From: JAPOXR01 sp963664715
GTDB taxonomy: Bacteria; Pseudomonadota; Alphaproteobacteria; Rhodobacterales; Rhodobacteraceae
DNA: 64,000 nucleotides
Assembly: GCA_963664715.2 (NCBI GenBank)
Contig: CAXXUY010000007.1
Span: forward strand, 1 to 64,000
Direction: 5' to 3'
In this document: positions 1-8,133 of the stretch, one piece after another
Numbering within the stretch: position 1 is the first letter of the stretch
Layout of the letters: each line of letters opens with the position of its first letter
Program-made: the position numbers and the translations under genes
Notes under the pieces: model-generated
Told to the model about the DNA's origin: nothing
Database searches by the model: none
Seen by the model: only the letters and a program-made list of their open reading frames with translations

Positions 1-3
1 AAC

Positions 4-792
4 TTAATTGCTGGAGGCAGTTGATGGTACGGAGTCTTGATCGGTGAAGTCAGTGAAAGCATCCAGACTACTCATTCTCTCGATTTCCGCCGAGAACTCG
101 TTCAGGACCCGGTCTGCAGGTCCATCTTCGCGAATCCGGCCCTGATCCATCCATATTACGCGTTCAAACCCTTCCAGGTATTGCATGTCATGCGTGATAA
201 GCAACTGGGCAACATCCAGTTTCTCGAGCTGGCGGTGCAGTTGACGAATGGTCGGAACGTCCGGCCCCGAAAACGGCTCGTCCAGCACCACCAGTGACGG
301 ATTCATCGCCATGACCGCCATGATGCAAACCAGGTGCCTTTGACCCTGCGACAGGGTATGAACCGCCCGCCCAGCCCATTCCGTCCTGCCGAATTCTTCA
401 AGAACCGCGAGGGTGCTTCCGGCAGCTTCGGCTTTCGACTGACCCATCTGCGTCAGGCCGAAAGCGATTTCTTCCTGCACCGTGGGGAAGATGATCTGGT
501 GATCAGGGTTCTGGAAGACAATGCCTGTCAGTCCCAGCGCCCGCTTTCGATCCTCTGCGATGTTTGTTCCGTTGAGCAGGATCCGGCCCTGCGTGGGCGC
601 GATCAGGCCGCACACCAACCGTGCAAGCGTGGTCTTTCCCGAACCGTTGAGCCCTACGACCCCAACCCTGCGCTGGGTGATCAGCAGGGACATCCGGTCA
701 ATGATCACGGTATTTTCCCTTTCGTAGGACACGTCCCGGAATTCCAGGTGGATTGCCTCCCGCTCAACGGGTGTCCTTGATTCAACCGTCAT
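4..792 (-). CDS. bioM: Energy-coupling factor (biotin-type) ABC transporter ATPase
   Basis: Cytoplasmic ATPase of an ECF vitamin importer, 262 aa. Walker A GLNGSGKTT lies at residues 47-55, the Q-loop in QNPDHQ at about 94-99, the signature LSQGQ at 147-151 and Walker B VVLDEP at about 168-173. The QNPD-Q...EEIAFG stretch is typical of ECF A-components such as BioM and CbiO rather than classical importers. The stop codon falls at the left edge of the window, so the partner transmembrane gene (bioN) and the substrate component (bioY) would lie just outside. BioM is preferred over other ECF ATPases from overall resemblance in alphaproteobacteria; the substrate is not proven here. Confidence 0.8.
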   Translation of the reverse strand: MTVESRTPVEREAIHLEFRDVSYERENTVIIDRMSLLITQRRVGVVGLNGSGKTTLARLVCGLIAPTQGRILLNGTNIAEDRKRALGLTGIVFQNPDHQIIFPTVQEEIAFGLTQMGQSKAEAAGSTLAVLEEFGRTEWAGRAVHTLSQGQRHLVCIMAVMAMNPSLVVLDEPFSGPDVPTIRQLHRQLEKLDVAQLLITHDMQYLEGFERVIWMDQGRIREDGPADRVLNEFSAEIERMSSLDAFTDFTDQDSVPSTASSN

Positions 793-851
793 GGCGCAGT
801 CCGGTGCCGAAGCAGTCCCTGGTTCCGGCGCTTGCTGAATCCCGAGGCCGG

Positions 852-1214
852 TCAGGCCAGGGCGATCGCCTCGATCTCTACCTTGATGTCAATCATCAAC
901 TCGCATTCGATTGTTGATCGAGTTGGCTGGGGCTGGGTGAAATACTCTGCGTAGACAGCATTCATCTCGGCAAATTCGGACCGGTCCTGCAGAAAGACCG
1001 TCGTCTTGACGACCTTGTCGATCGAACTGCCGGCGGATTCGAGCAATGCCCTGATTTTCTCGATGACCAGCCTTGTCTGCTGTTCGATCCCTTCAACAAT
1101 CTGTCCGTTTTCATCGGTCGGGACCTGCCCGGAGACGAAAACGAGCCCTCCTGCCTTCAATGCCGGCGAAAGGGGAATCTGAGTGACATCACCGAATACT
1201 TGCTTTTCTTGCAT
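852..1214 (-). CDS. ridA: RidA family reactive-intermediate deaminase
   Basis: A 120-aa protein of the YjgF/YER057c/UK114 family, which hydrolyses enamine/imine intermediates made by PLP enzymes. The length is a little under the usual 125-130 aa. The family arginine that binds the carboxylate is in PTRSTIE near the C-terminus. The ATG at 1214 was chosen because AAGGAG precedes it at good spacing and homology begins there; the frame stays open a further 54 codons upstream without similarity. It points away from glcD across a 370-base gap and towards bioM, 59 bases downstream. Confidence 0.85.
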   Translation of the reverse strand: MQEKQVFGDVTQIPLSPALKAGGLVFVSGQVPTDENGQIVEGIEQQTRLVIEKIRALLESAGSSIDKVVKTTVFLQDRSEFAEMNAVYAEYFTQPQPTRSTIECELMIDIKVEIEAIALA

Positions 1215-1584
1215 GGATCTTCTCCTTTTGCCGGGGGTCTGTTTCCCGCTGCCGAACGGAATTCCCGGCCAGGTGAAACGGCAGCAGATTTTCCTATGCA
1301 CTTTTTCATCTGGACGCATCCCGAAAAGCCGTTCCGAATTCGCGCGCAGAAACAAAGTTTGCGCGATGACCGGCAATTCTCCGCTGCCTGTCTACCGCAA
1401 TAATCCGGCATCGGCTGTTGCAGCGACCGGCGCGGGCGAGCCCGGCGGGTGCAGGATATCGAAACGCTTTCTGTTCGGGGTCAGGAAGGACCTGGTGTCG
1501 AATCGATTGAATTGGACAATTTTCCGCGGCATGGATATCTCTCAGTCAAGGGGTCCGAAATCGCAACGGAGTCAAAAGGTGGAA
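1215..1584. other. Intergenic region between ridA and glcD
   Basis: About 370 bases separating two divergent genes, so promoters for both must lie here. The glcD frame is open throughout, but its translation here shows no similarity to GlcD. A short inverted element, ATTG-GA-CAAT, lies at about 1511-1520. No GlcC-like regulator gene, RNA or repeat was seen. Confidence 0.4.
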
Positions 1585-3012
1585 ATGCCATCCCCCGATG
1601 AGGGGGTCCTCAGGCGCAAGGATCAGATCATCGCGCAATTGAGAGCGGTCCTGCCGGGCGAGGGCATAATCGATGACGAAAACGAAACCCGCGCCTATGA
1701 ATGCGATGCCCTGACGGCTTACCACTGCCCGCCCCTGGCCGTGGCGCTGCCTGGGACCACAAGCGAAGTTTCAGAGATACTCAGGATATGCGACCGGGAA
1801 AATGTGCCGGTGGTTCCCCGAGGATCGGGAACATCGCTCGCGGGAGGGGCACTTCCGACATCCGATAGCGTGGTCCTCGGAGTCTCCCGGATGAATCGGA
1901 TCCTCGAAATCGACTATGCAAACCGTTTCATCCGCGTCCAGGCCGGGCGCACCAACCTGTCAATCAGTGAAGCGGTGGAGGGTCAGGGTTTCTTCTACGC
2001 TCCCGATCCATCGAGCCAGCTGGCTTGCGCGATTGCCGGGAATATCGCCATGAACTCCGGCGGAGCCCACTGCCTGAAATACGGTGTCACGACCAACAAT
2101 CTTCTCGGCGTGAAGATGGTCATGATGGATGGCGATGTCGTTGAGTTGGGAGGGCCGTATCTGGATTCGGGTGGTCTTGATCTTCTCGGCGTGATCTGCG
2201 GCTCGGAGGGCCAACTTGGCGTCGTTACCGAGGCGACGCTGCGGATACTGCCAAGGCCGGAAGGTGCGCGTCCGGTCATGCTCGGCTTCGATTCGAGCTT
2301 GGCTGCCGGAGCCTGCGTTGCCGATATCATCAAGTCCGGCATGCTGCCGGTTGCCATCGAGTTCATGGACAGACCCTGCATCAGGGCATGCGAGGAATTT
2401 GTCGGAGCCGGATATCCTGATGTTGAAGCGCTGCTGATCGTGGAGGTTGAAGGGTCCGACCGGGAAATCGACAGGCAGCTTGCGCGGATCAGGGAAATCG
2501 CGGCAGGCCATGGACCGGATGTCGTTCGGGAAAGCCGTTCGCAGGCCGAATCCGAGTTGATCTGGGCGGGACGGAAGGCGGCCTTCGGCGCAATGGGCAA
2601 GATCAACGACTACATCTGTCTCGACGGCACGATACCCGTTTCGGAACTGTCGACAGTACTGGAGCAAATCGGTGAACTGTCGCGCAAGTTCGGGCTCGAA
2701 GTTGCAAATGTCTTTCACGCCGGTGACGGCAATCTTCATCCATTGGTCCTGTTTGACGCCAACAAGGCGGGTGATCTCGAGAAGTGTGAAAGGCTCGGCA
2801 GCGAGATTTTGCGGCTTTGCGTCGAGGTCGGCGGATGCCTGACCGGGGAGCACGGCGTAGGGGTGGAAAAGCGCGACCTGATGCACGCCCAGTTCGGCCC
2901 TGTCGACATGGATGCCCAGATCCGGGTCAAGGACGTCTTTGATCCTCACTGGAGACTCAACCCGGCGAAGGTCTTTCCCCTGGAACTGACCAGGGAGCGC
3001 AGGGCGGCGTGA
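1585..3012 (+). CDS. glcD: Glycolate oxidase FAD-linked subunit GlcD
   Basis: Catalytic flavoprotein subunit of glycolate oxidase, converting glycolate to glyoxylate, about 475 aa. The FAD-binding PCMH fold is marked by VPRGSGTSLAGGA, YAPDPSSQ and GSEGQLGVVTEA. The C-terminal oxidase domain has NVFHAGDGNLHPL and GEHGVG, both hallmarks of GlcD and D-lactate dehydrogenases. The start is uncertain. ATG 1585 matches family length, but its AGGTGG is very close; ATG 1531 would add 18 residues. The stop overlaps the glcE GTG by four bases (GTGA), so translation is coupled and glcDEF forms one operon. Confidence 0.92.
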   Translation: MPSPDEGVLRRKDQIIAQLRAVLPGEGIIDDENETRAYECDALTAYHCPPLAVALPGTTSEVSEILRICDRENVPVVPRGSGTSLAGGALPTSDSVVLGVSRMNRILEIDYANRFIRVQAGRTNLSISEAVEGQGFFYAPDPSSQLACAIAGNIAMNSGGAHCLKYGVTTNNLLGVKMVMMDGDVVELGGPYLDSGGLDLLGVICGSEGQLGVVTEATLRILPRPEGARPVMLGFDSSLAAGACVADIIKSGMLPVAIEFMDRPCIRACEEFVGAGYPDVEALLIVEVEGSDREIDRQLARIREIAAGHGPDVVRESRSQAESELIWAGRKAAFGAMGKINDYICLDGTIPVSELSTVLEQIGELSRKFGLEVANVFHAGDGNLHPLVLFDANKAGDLEKCERLGSEILRLCVEVGGCLTGEHGVGVEKRDLMHAQFGPVDMDAQIRVKDVFDPHWRLNPAKVFPLELTRERRAA

Positions 3013-4145
3013 TTCCCGAAAGCGAAGACGAACTCTCCGGGATCATTGCCGGGGCAACCGGCCCTCTCAGCATCCGCGGAGGTGGTACCAAGCCGGTCGG
3101 CCGCCAGGGCAACGCAACCCCTGTTTCGACAAGTGCGGTCAAAGGGGTGAGGCTGTATGAGCCCGGATCACTGACAATTGTCGTCGCGGCCGGAACACCG
3201 CTCGCAGAGGTTGAAGCCCTGCTCGTCGAAAACCGTCAGCAACTCGCTTTCGAACCGATGGATTATCGAGGGCTGTTGGGAACCGTTGGAGAACCCACGA
3301 TTGGAGGTGTGGCAGCCGCGAACGTATCCGGGCCTCGCAGGGTTTCGGCAGGTGCCTGCAGGGATTTCATGATCGGGGTGCGTTTCATCGACGGTGAAGG
3401 CAGGATGGTTCGAAGCGGCGGCCGCGTCATGAAAAACGTGACTGGCTACGATCTGGTCAAGCTGTTGGCGGGCAGCCGCGGAACGCTTGGAGTTCTTACG
3501 GAAGTTGCGTTCAAGGTCTTGCCCGTCGCAGAGTTTCGAGCTGTGCTGTTGATCGAGGACTTGACTGACCGGGAAGCCATCGGTGCTCTTTCGCAGGCCC
3601 TTTCCTCGCCATTCGAGGTTTCGGGGGCAGCGCATGTGCAAAGGGGCCTTGACGGAAATCCTGTGACCATGATCCGCATCGAAGGATTCGAGGAATCCGT
3701 TCATTACCGCGCTGCAAGGCTGCGGGAGGTGCTCTGCGGGTTCGGCGACTTTGACATCGAGACAGACCAGGAACGGACTGCTGCGGGTTGGAATTGGATT
3801 CGGGATGTCGAGAGCTTTCACGGAAGGAAGGGCGATGTCTGGCGTTTGTCGGTCATGCCCGGTGACGCGCCCGATCTCACCGAGAGGATCAGTGAGTCCG
3901 GCGATGTCGAGTTCGTGTTCGACTGGGGCGGGGGCCTCATTTGGGCGCTGACACCGGAAGGAACGGATTTGAGGGAACGGGCAGGTGAATTCAGGGGTCA
4001 CGCGACGCTGGTCCGGGCGAGCGACGAGACACGCGCAGTGATCCCGGCATTTCATCCGCAGCCAGGGCAAATCGCCTCGATCTCCAGGAGGCTGAAGCAA
4101 CAGTTTGATCCGCGTGGAATACTGAATCCGGGGCTGATGAACTGA
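3009..4145 (+). CDS. glcE: Glycolate oxidase FAD-binding subunit GlcE
   Basis: Second flavin-fold subunit of glycolate oxidase, 378 aa. It keeps the PCMH-type FAD domain (IRGGGTKP, GTVGEPTIGGVAAANVSGPRR, GGRVMKNVTGYD, GSRGTLGVLTEV) and a shortened C-terminal part, as expected for GlcE. Translation starts at a GTG that overlaps the glcD stop by four bases. The C-terminal PRGILNPG is the usual family ending. It is followed 43 bases later by glcF. Confidence 0.92.
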   Translation: MIPESEDELSGIIAGATGPLSIRGGGTKPVGRQGNATPVSTSAVKGVRLYEPGSLTIVVAAGTPLAEVEALLVENRQQLAFEPMDYRGLLGTVGEPTIGGVAAANVSGPRRVSAGACRDFMIGVRFIDGEGRMVRSGGRVMKNVTGYDLVKLLAGSRGTLGVLTEVAFKVLPVAEFRAVLLIEDLTDREAIGALSQALSSPFEVSGAAHVQRGLDGNPVTMIRIEGFEESVHYRAARLREVLCGFGDFDIETDQERTAAGWNWIRDVESFHGRKGDVWRLSVMPGDAPDLTERISESGDVEFVFDWGGGLIWALTPEGTDLRERAGEFRGHATLVRASDETRAVIPAFHPQPGQIASISRRLKQQFDPRGILNPGLMN

Positions 4146-4188
4146 CCGGACCTGCGTCGTCGGCCGAAACAGCGAGTGGCATTGGCAA

Positions 4189-5499
4189 ATGCAGACCAAT
4201 TTTACGGATGAGCAGCTGATGGACCCGGCAGTCCGGCGTTCGAACGAGATCCTGAGAAGCTGCGTCCATTGCGGATTCTGCACGGCGACCTGTCCTACCT
4301 ACCAGGTGCTGGGGGACGAACTCGACAGCCCCAGGGGCCGAATCTACCTGATCAAGGACATGCTGGAGAATGACCGTCCGGCCGACCCGAGGACCGTCAA
4401 GCATATCGATCGCTGCCTGTCCTGCCTGGCCTGCATGTCGACTTGCCCGTCCGGGGTGAACTACATGCACCTTGTCGATCACGCTCGCGAGTACATAGAG
4501 AGGACCTACAGGCGAAGCCTGCGTGATCGTCTGCTGCGCGGGATCCTGAAATTCATACTCCCATATCCGAACCGTTTCAGGCTGGCGCTCCTTGGCGCCA
4601 AGATTGCCAAACCCTTTGCCGGGCTGATGCCGGATGCCCGGTTGAGGGCGATGTTGGCGATGGCGCCAACAGTGATTCCGCCGGTCAGCAGGAACGACGA
4701 TCCCCAGGTCTTCAGCGCCGAAGGTGAACGCAGGGCGCGCGTCGTCCTCTCGACCGGATGTGCGCAGAGGGCCCTCAATACTGACATAAACGACGCGACG
4801 ATTCGATTGTTGCGCAAGCTCGGAATTGAAGTCGTCATCACCAGTGGTGCCGGATGCTGTGGTGCTCTGGTTCACCACATGGGTGACACCGAGGGCGCAA
4901 GACTTGCGGCATCCAGGAATGTCAGCTCGTGGCTAGGCAAGGAGGCGGAGGGGATTGATGCAATCGTGATCAATGCCAGTGGCTGCGGCACAAACGTCAA
5001 GGATTACGGAAACATGCTGAAGGCCAGCAAGCTGGCGAAAGAAGCGGCGCGGGTATCAGAACTTGCCGTAGACGTGACCGAACTTCTTGTCCGGATGGAG
5101 TTTCCCGAGTGCCCGGGCAGGGGCATAAAGGTGGCATATCATGCGGCCTGTTCATTGCAGCACGGTCAACAGGTCAGGCTGCCACCGAAGCAGTTGTTGC
5201 TGCGGGCAGGATATGAGGTTGTGGAGCCCGTCGATTCCCATCTCTGCTGTGGCTCGGCCGGTACCTACAACATCCTTCAGCCTGAAATTGCCGGACAATT
5301 GAAGGAACGAAAGGTCGACACGATCGAGCACCTGGAACCTGACGTCATTGCGACCGGCAATATCGGCTGCATGGTCCAGATTGGTTCGGGAACCGAAATT
5401 CCGGTCGTGCACACGGTGGAACTTCTCGATTGGGCTCTTGGCGGGCCGGTTCCGCCCGCACTCTCGAATTCTCTCGCAGGGAGTGGTTCCGGCGCCTGA
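4189..5499 (+). CDS. glcF: Glycolate oxidase iron-sulfur subunit GlcF
   Basis: Electron-transfer subunit passing electrons from the flavin subunits to the membrane quinone pool, 436 aa. Two 4Fe-4S ferredoxin motifs are seen: C25/C28/C31/C35 (CVHCGFCTATCP) and C76/C79/C82/C86 (CLSCLACMSTCP). Two cysteine-rich CCG domains follow (SGAGCCGALVHHMG and AYHAACSLQHG...LCCGSAGTY). It is the last gene of the glcDEF operon; a separate heat-shock-type promoter follows 30 bases after the stop. Confidence 0.93.
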   Translation: MQTNFTDEQLMDPAVRRSNEILRSCVHCGFCTATCPTYQVLGDELDSPRGRIYLIKDMLENDRPADPRTVKHIDRCLSCLACMSTCPSGVNYMHLVDHAREYIERTYRRSLRDRLLRGILKFILPYPNRFRLALLGAKIAKPFAGLMPDARLRAMLAMAPTVIPPVSRNDDPQVFSAEGERRARVVLSTGCAQRALNTDINDATIRLLRKLGIEVVITSGAGCCGALVHHMGDTEGARLAASRNVSSWLGKEAEGIDAIVINASGCGTNVKDYGNMLKASKLAKEAARVSELAVDVTELLVRMEFPECPGRGIKVAYHAACSLQHGQQVRLPPKQLLLRAGYEVVEPVDSHLCCGSAGTYNILQPEIAGQLKERKVDTIEHLEPDVIATGNIGCMVQIGSGTEIPVVHTVELLDWALGGPVPPALSNSLAGSGSGA

Positions 5500-5529
5500 A
5501 ATCAGGGCAGATTTTTGGTTGCCGGAGTC

Positions 5530-5558
5530 CTTGAAATCTGCAATCGGCATCCCAATAT
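5530..5558 (+). promoter_or_regulatory. RpoH (sigma-32)-type promoter for hsp20
   Basis: CTTGAAA at 5530-5536, a 14-base spacer, then CCCAATAT at 5551-5558. This matches the sigma-32 consensus CTTGAAA-N(11-16)-CCCATnT apart from one extra A. It lies 95 bases upstream of a small heat-shock gene, so position and function agree. The predicted leader is about 85-90 bases. Confidence 0.7.
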
Positions 5559-5653
5559 CCGTGTTGTCGGAAGGCCAGATATCGGCTCCGGCGCTTTGGG
5601 GGACCTGTCCAGAATGGAGGGTCCATGCAGAACATCGCTCAATGGAGGGTAAA

Positions 5654-6130
5654 ATGCGCAGATATGATCTTTCTCCCCTATACCGGACTTCAGTCGGCTT
5701 CGATCACTTCGCCGAACTGCTCGACAAGGCATTCTCACAGGACGTCGTGTCCAATTCCTATCCGCCTTTCAATGTCGAGAAAACGTCCGAAGACCGCTAC
5801 CTGATTTCGCTTGCGGCTGCCGGATTTTCCGAAGACGACCTGAGCGTCGAGGTGCGCGAGAATCAGTTGATTGTCTCGGCCCGCAAGTCGGAGGAATCCG
5901 AGGATGACGGCAGGTTCCTGCATCGCGGCATTGCACGTCGCTCGTTTGAACGCAGGTTCCGGCTGGCGGACCATGTGCAGGTTGATGGTGCTTCCTACGT
6001 GAACGGAATGCTCAACATCGAGTTGGTGAGAGTTGTTCCGGAAGCCCTCAAGCCGAGGCGCATCGAGATCACGTCTTCGAAGAAGGCCAAGGTCGGCAAG
6101 TCTGCAGACCCAGTCCAGATCGCAGCCTGA
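5654..6130 (+). CDS. ibpA: Hsp20/alpha-crystallin small heat-shock protein
   Basis: ATP-independent holdase chaperone of the IbpA/HspH type, 158 aa. It has a short N-terminal arm with the usual SVGFDHFAELLD, and an alpha-crystallin domain from about residue 35 to 125 (YPPFNVEK, YLISLAAAGFSEDDLSVEV, HRGIARRSFERRF, GMLNIELVRVVPE). The ATG at 5654 has GGAGGG just upstream; an in-frame ATG at 5642 is less likely because it would use that site as coding sequence. The symbol follows the family name and the exact orthologue is not settled. Confidence 0.9.
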   Translation: MRRYDLSPLYRTSVGFDHFAELLDKAFSQDVVSNSYPPFNVEKTSEDRYLISLAAAGFSEDDLSVEVRENQLIVSARKSEESEDDGRFLHRGIARRSFERRFRLADHVQVDGASYVNGMLNIELVRVVPEALKPRRIEITSSKKAKVGKSADPVQIAA

Positions 6131-6544
6131 TCCATCGGTAACCATGCGGCATGCGCGCCCGGCCGGGCGCTCATTTCTGTATTTTGGACAGCAACTCGGC
6201 TCATCCGTGAGTCAGTTGGAACTACTGGGCGGGCGCCACTCCGGCTGACCCGGACACAGCGACAACGATCCTGAGATCGTTGCCTTCCGCAGGCATCCAG
6301 TTACCGATGCAAACGTCGCATGGGGAACGCCGGCAGGGTTGCTCATGTCCGGGGTCCGGCCCTTTTGGACAATCCGGGCGCAAAACCGCGGTAGGCTGCC
6401 TTGCGTGCAACTGACCGCGCCCGGCACGCGCTCGGCTTTCTCGATGCCAGCCCGGAACCAGGTTCTCGCCTAATCAATGCCTGGCGGCCTGGCCGGCAGA
6501 CACGAGCCCGGACAACGGAACGCCGGACGGCCAGGTTCGCAGTA
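6131..6544. other. Intergenic region between convergent hsp20 and gabD
   Basis: About 414 bases between two convergent genes. It holds the hsp20 terminator near its left end. Near the right end is an inverted repeat (CCTGGCCG at 6488-6495 with CGGCCAGG at 6528-6535) that could form a long-loop hairpin downstream of gabD. I see no supported gene between them. Confidence 0.4.
6155..6184 (+). terminator. Probable hsp20 transcription terminator
   Basis: A GC-rich palindrome, GCGCCC-GGCC-GGGCGC (6155-6170), lies 25 bases after the hsp20 stop. It is followed by a broken T-rich tract (TCATTTCTGTATTTT). The stem is strong but the T-run is imperfect, so this is a moderate call. Confidence 0.5.
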
Positions 6545-8020
6545 TCAGATCGACATGCAGACGTATTTCATTTCCAGGTAGTCCTCGGTCCCGTGGCGTG
6601 ATCCCTCGCGCCCAAGGCCGGACTGCTTGACGCCTCCGAATGGCGCAACCTCGGTCGAGAACAGGCCGGTGTTGACCGCAACGATCCCGTATTCGAGGGC
6701 CTCGGCAACGCGCCAGACGCGCGAAACGTCCTTCGCGAAGAAATACGCAGCCAGCCCGTGAATCGTGTCGTTGGCGAGTTCAATGACCTGTTCTTCGGAT
6801 TCAAACCTGAACAACGGTGCAACTGGGCCAAATGTCTCGTCATGCGCAATCAGCATGTCCTGGGTCACATCCGCGATGACGGTTGGTTCGAACCAGTTGC
6901 CTCCAAGCTCGTGCCGGCTTCCTCCGACGAGCAGCCTGGCTCCCCTGGACGTCGCATCGGCAACATGTGATTCCACTTTCTCCACCGCAGCCTGGTTGAT
7001 CAGCGGTCCGGTGTTGACATCGTCATCAAACCCGTCGCCGAGACTCAACCTGCAAGTCGCCCTCGCCAGCCTCTTGGCGAATTCGTCGTACACTCCCGAC
7101 TGGACGTAGATCCTGTTGGCGCATACGCAAGTCTGGCCGTTGTTCCGATACTTGGAGATCATTGCACCGTCGACGGCCGAATCAAGGTCGGCATCGTCAA
7201 ATACGATGAACGGTGCATTGCCACCGAGTTCCATGGATACTTTCTTGATCTGGTCACCCGCCTGTTTCAGCAGGACCCTGCCGACCTCGGTCGAACCGGT
7301 GAAGGTGATCTTCTTCACGATGGGATTGCTGCAGAATTCCTCGCCAATCTCGCGGGAACGGGTCGATGTGACGACAGAGAAAACGCCCCTGGGAACACCT
7401 GCACGCTCTGCAAGAACGGCCATCGCGAGCGCAGACAGAGGGGTTTCGCTTGCCGGCCTTGCAACAAATGTACAACCAACCGCCAGGGCAGGTCCGACTT
7501 TCCGGGCGATCATGGCATTTGGAAAGTTCCATGGCGTGATCGATGCCACCACTCCAACAGGTTGTTTGAGAACGAGCAGGCGCTTGTCTGCCTGGTGTCC
7601 GGGAACGGTTTCCCCGTAGATCCTCTTGGCTTCTTCACCGAACCACTGCAGGAACGAGGCGCCGTAGAATATCTCTCCCTTTGCCTCGGCAACCGGTTTG
7701 CCCATCTCGGCAGTCAGGATCGTGGCCAGATCGTCAGCATTCTCGATCATGAGACGATACCAGTTCAGAAGAATTTCGGACCTTTCCTTGCCTGTTCTCG
7801 CGGCCCAATCCTTCTGGGTTTCCTGGCATGCCTCGATGGCCCTGCGCGCTTCCGCGACCCCGACATCCGGTATCGTCGCGACAACATCTCCCCGTGCCGG
7901 GTTCACGACATCGAAAACCGCGCCGTCATCGGCGTCGATCCACTCTCCGCCGACATATGACTTCACAGCCAGCAGTGAAGGGTCTTTCAGCAATGAGACT
8001 ACATTTGTCTTGTCCAGCAT
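6545..8020 (-). CDS. gabD: NAD(P)-dependent succinate-semialdehyde dehydrogenase
   Basis: Aldehyde dehydrogenase superfamily enzyme, 491 aa, oxidising succinate semialdehyde to succinate in GABA and related catabolism. Seen are the cofactor motif FTGSTEVGR (240-248), general base E264 in MELGG and catalytic C298 in NGQTCVC, with C300 as the second cysteine typical of GabD. The usual cofactor-site lysine in the KPA motif is arginine here (ARPASETP, about 187-194). No GABA transaminase gene lies nearby, so it appears to be transcribed alone. Glutarate semialdehyde is an alternative substrate, which would fit the glutaryl-CoA dehydrogenase at the right edge. Confidence 0.88.
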   Translation of the reverse strand: MLDKTNVVSLLKDPSLLAVKSYVGGEWIDADDGAVFDVVNPARGDVVATIPDVGVAEARRAIEACQETQKDWAARTGKERSEILLNWYRLMIENADDLATILTAEMGKPVAEAKGEIFYGASFLQWFGEEAKRIYGETVPGHQADKRLLVLKQPVGVVASITPWNFPNAMIARKVGPALAVGCTFVARPASETPLSALAMAVLAERAGVPRGVFSVVTSTRSREIGEEFCSNPIVKKITFTGSTEVGRVLLKQAGDQIKKVSMELGGNAPFIVFDDADLDSAVDGAMISKYRNNGQTCVCANRIYVQSGVYDEFAKRLARATCRLSLGDGFDDDVNTGPLINQAAVEKVESHVADATSRGARLLVGGSRHELGGNWFEPTVIADVTQDMLIAHDETFGPVAPLFRFESEEQVIELANDTIHGLAAYFFAKDVSRVWRVAEALEYGIVAVNTGLFSTEVAPFGGVKQSGLGREGSRHGTEDYLEMKYVCMSI

Positions 8021-8133
8021 TTTTTCCTCTTAGATTTTCCAATCGCCGTGCCACAATGCTAGACATTATTCAAGCAGGGTACCGATTGCAGAAACGAGTG
8101 ACGCGAGGCGAATCCTGCTGACAGGAACCGGAG

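Noticed and set aside
1960..2949. Long open frame antisense to glcD (329 codons)
   Set aside because: The sense strand encodes a clear GlcD; the antisense translation has no recognisable motif and reflects the high-GC codon pattern.
5559..5653. ROSE-type RNA thermometer as a feature
   Set aside because: The leader length fits, but I could not find the conserved pairing strand opposite the ribosome site, so it is only mentioned as a possibility.
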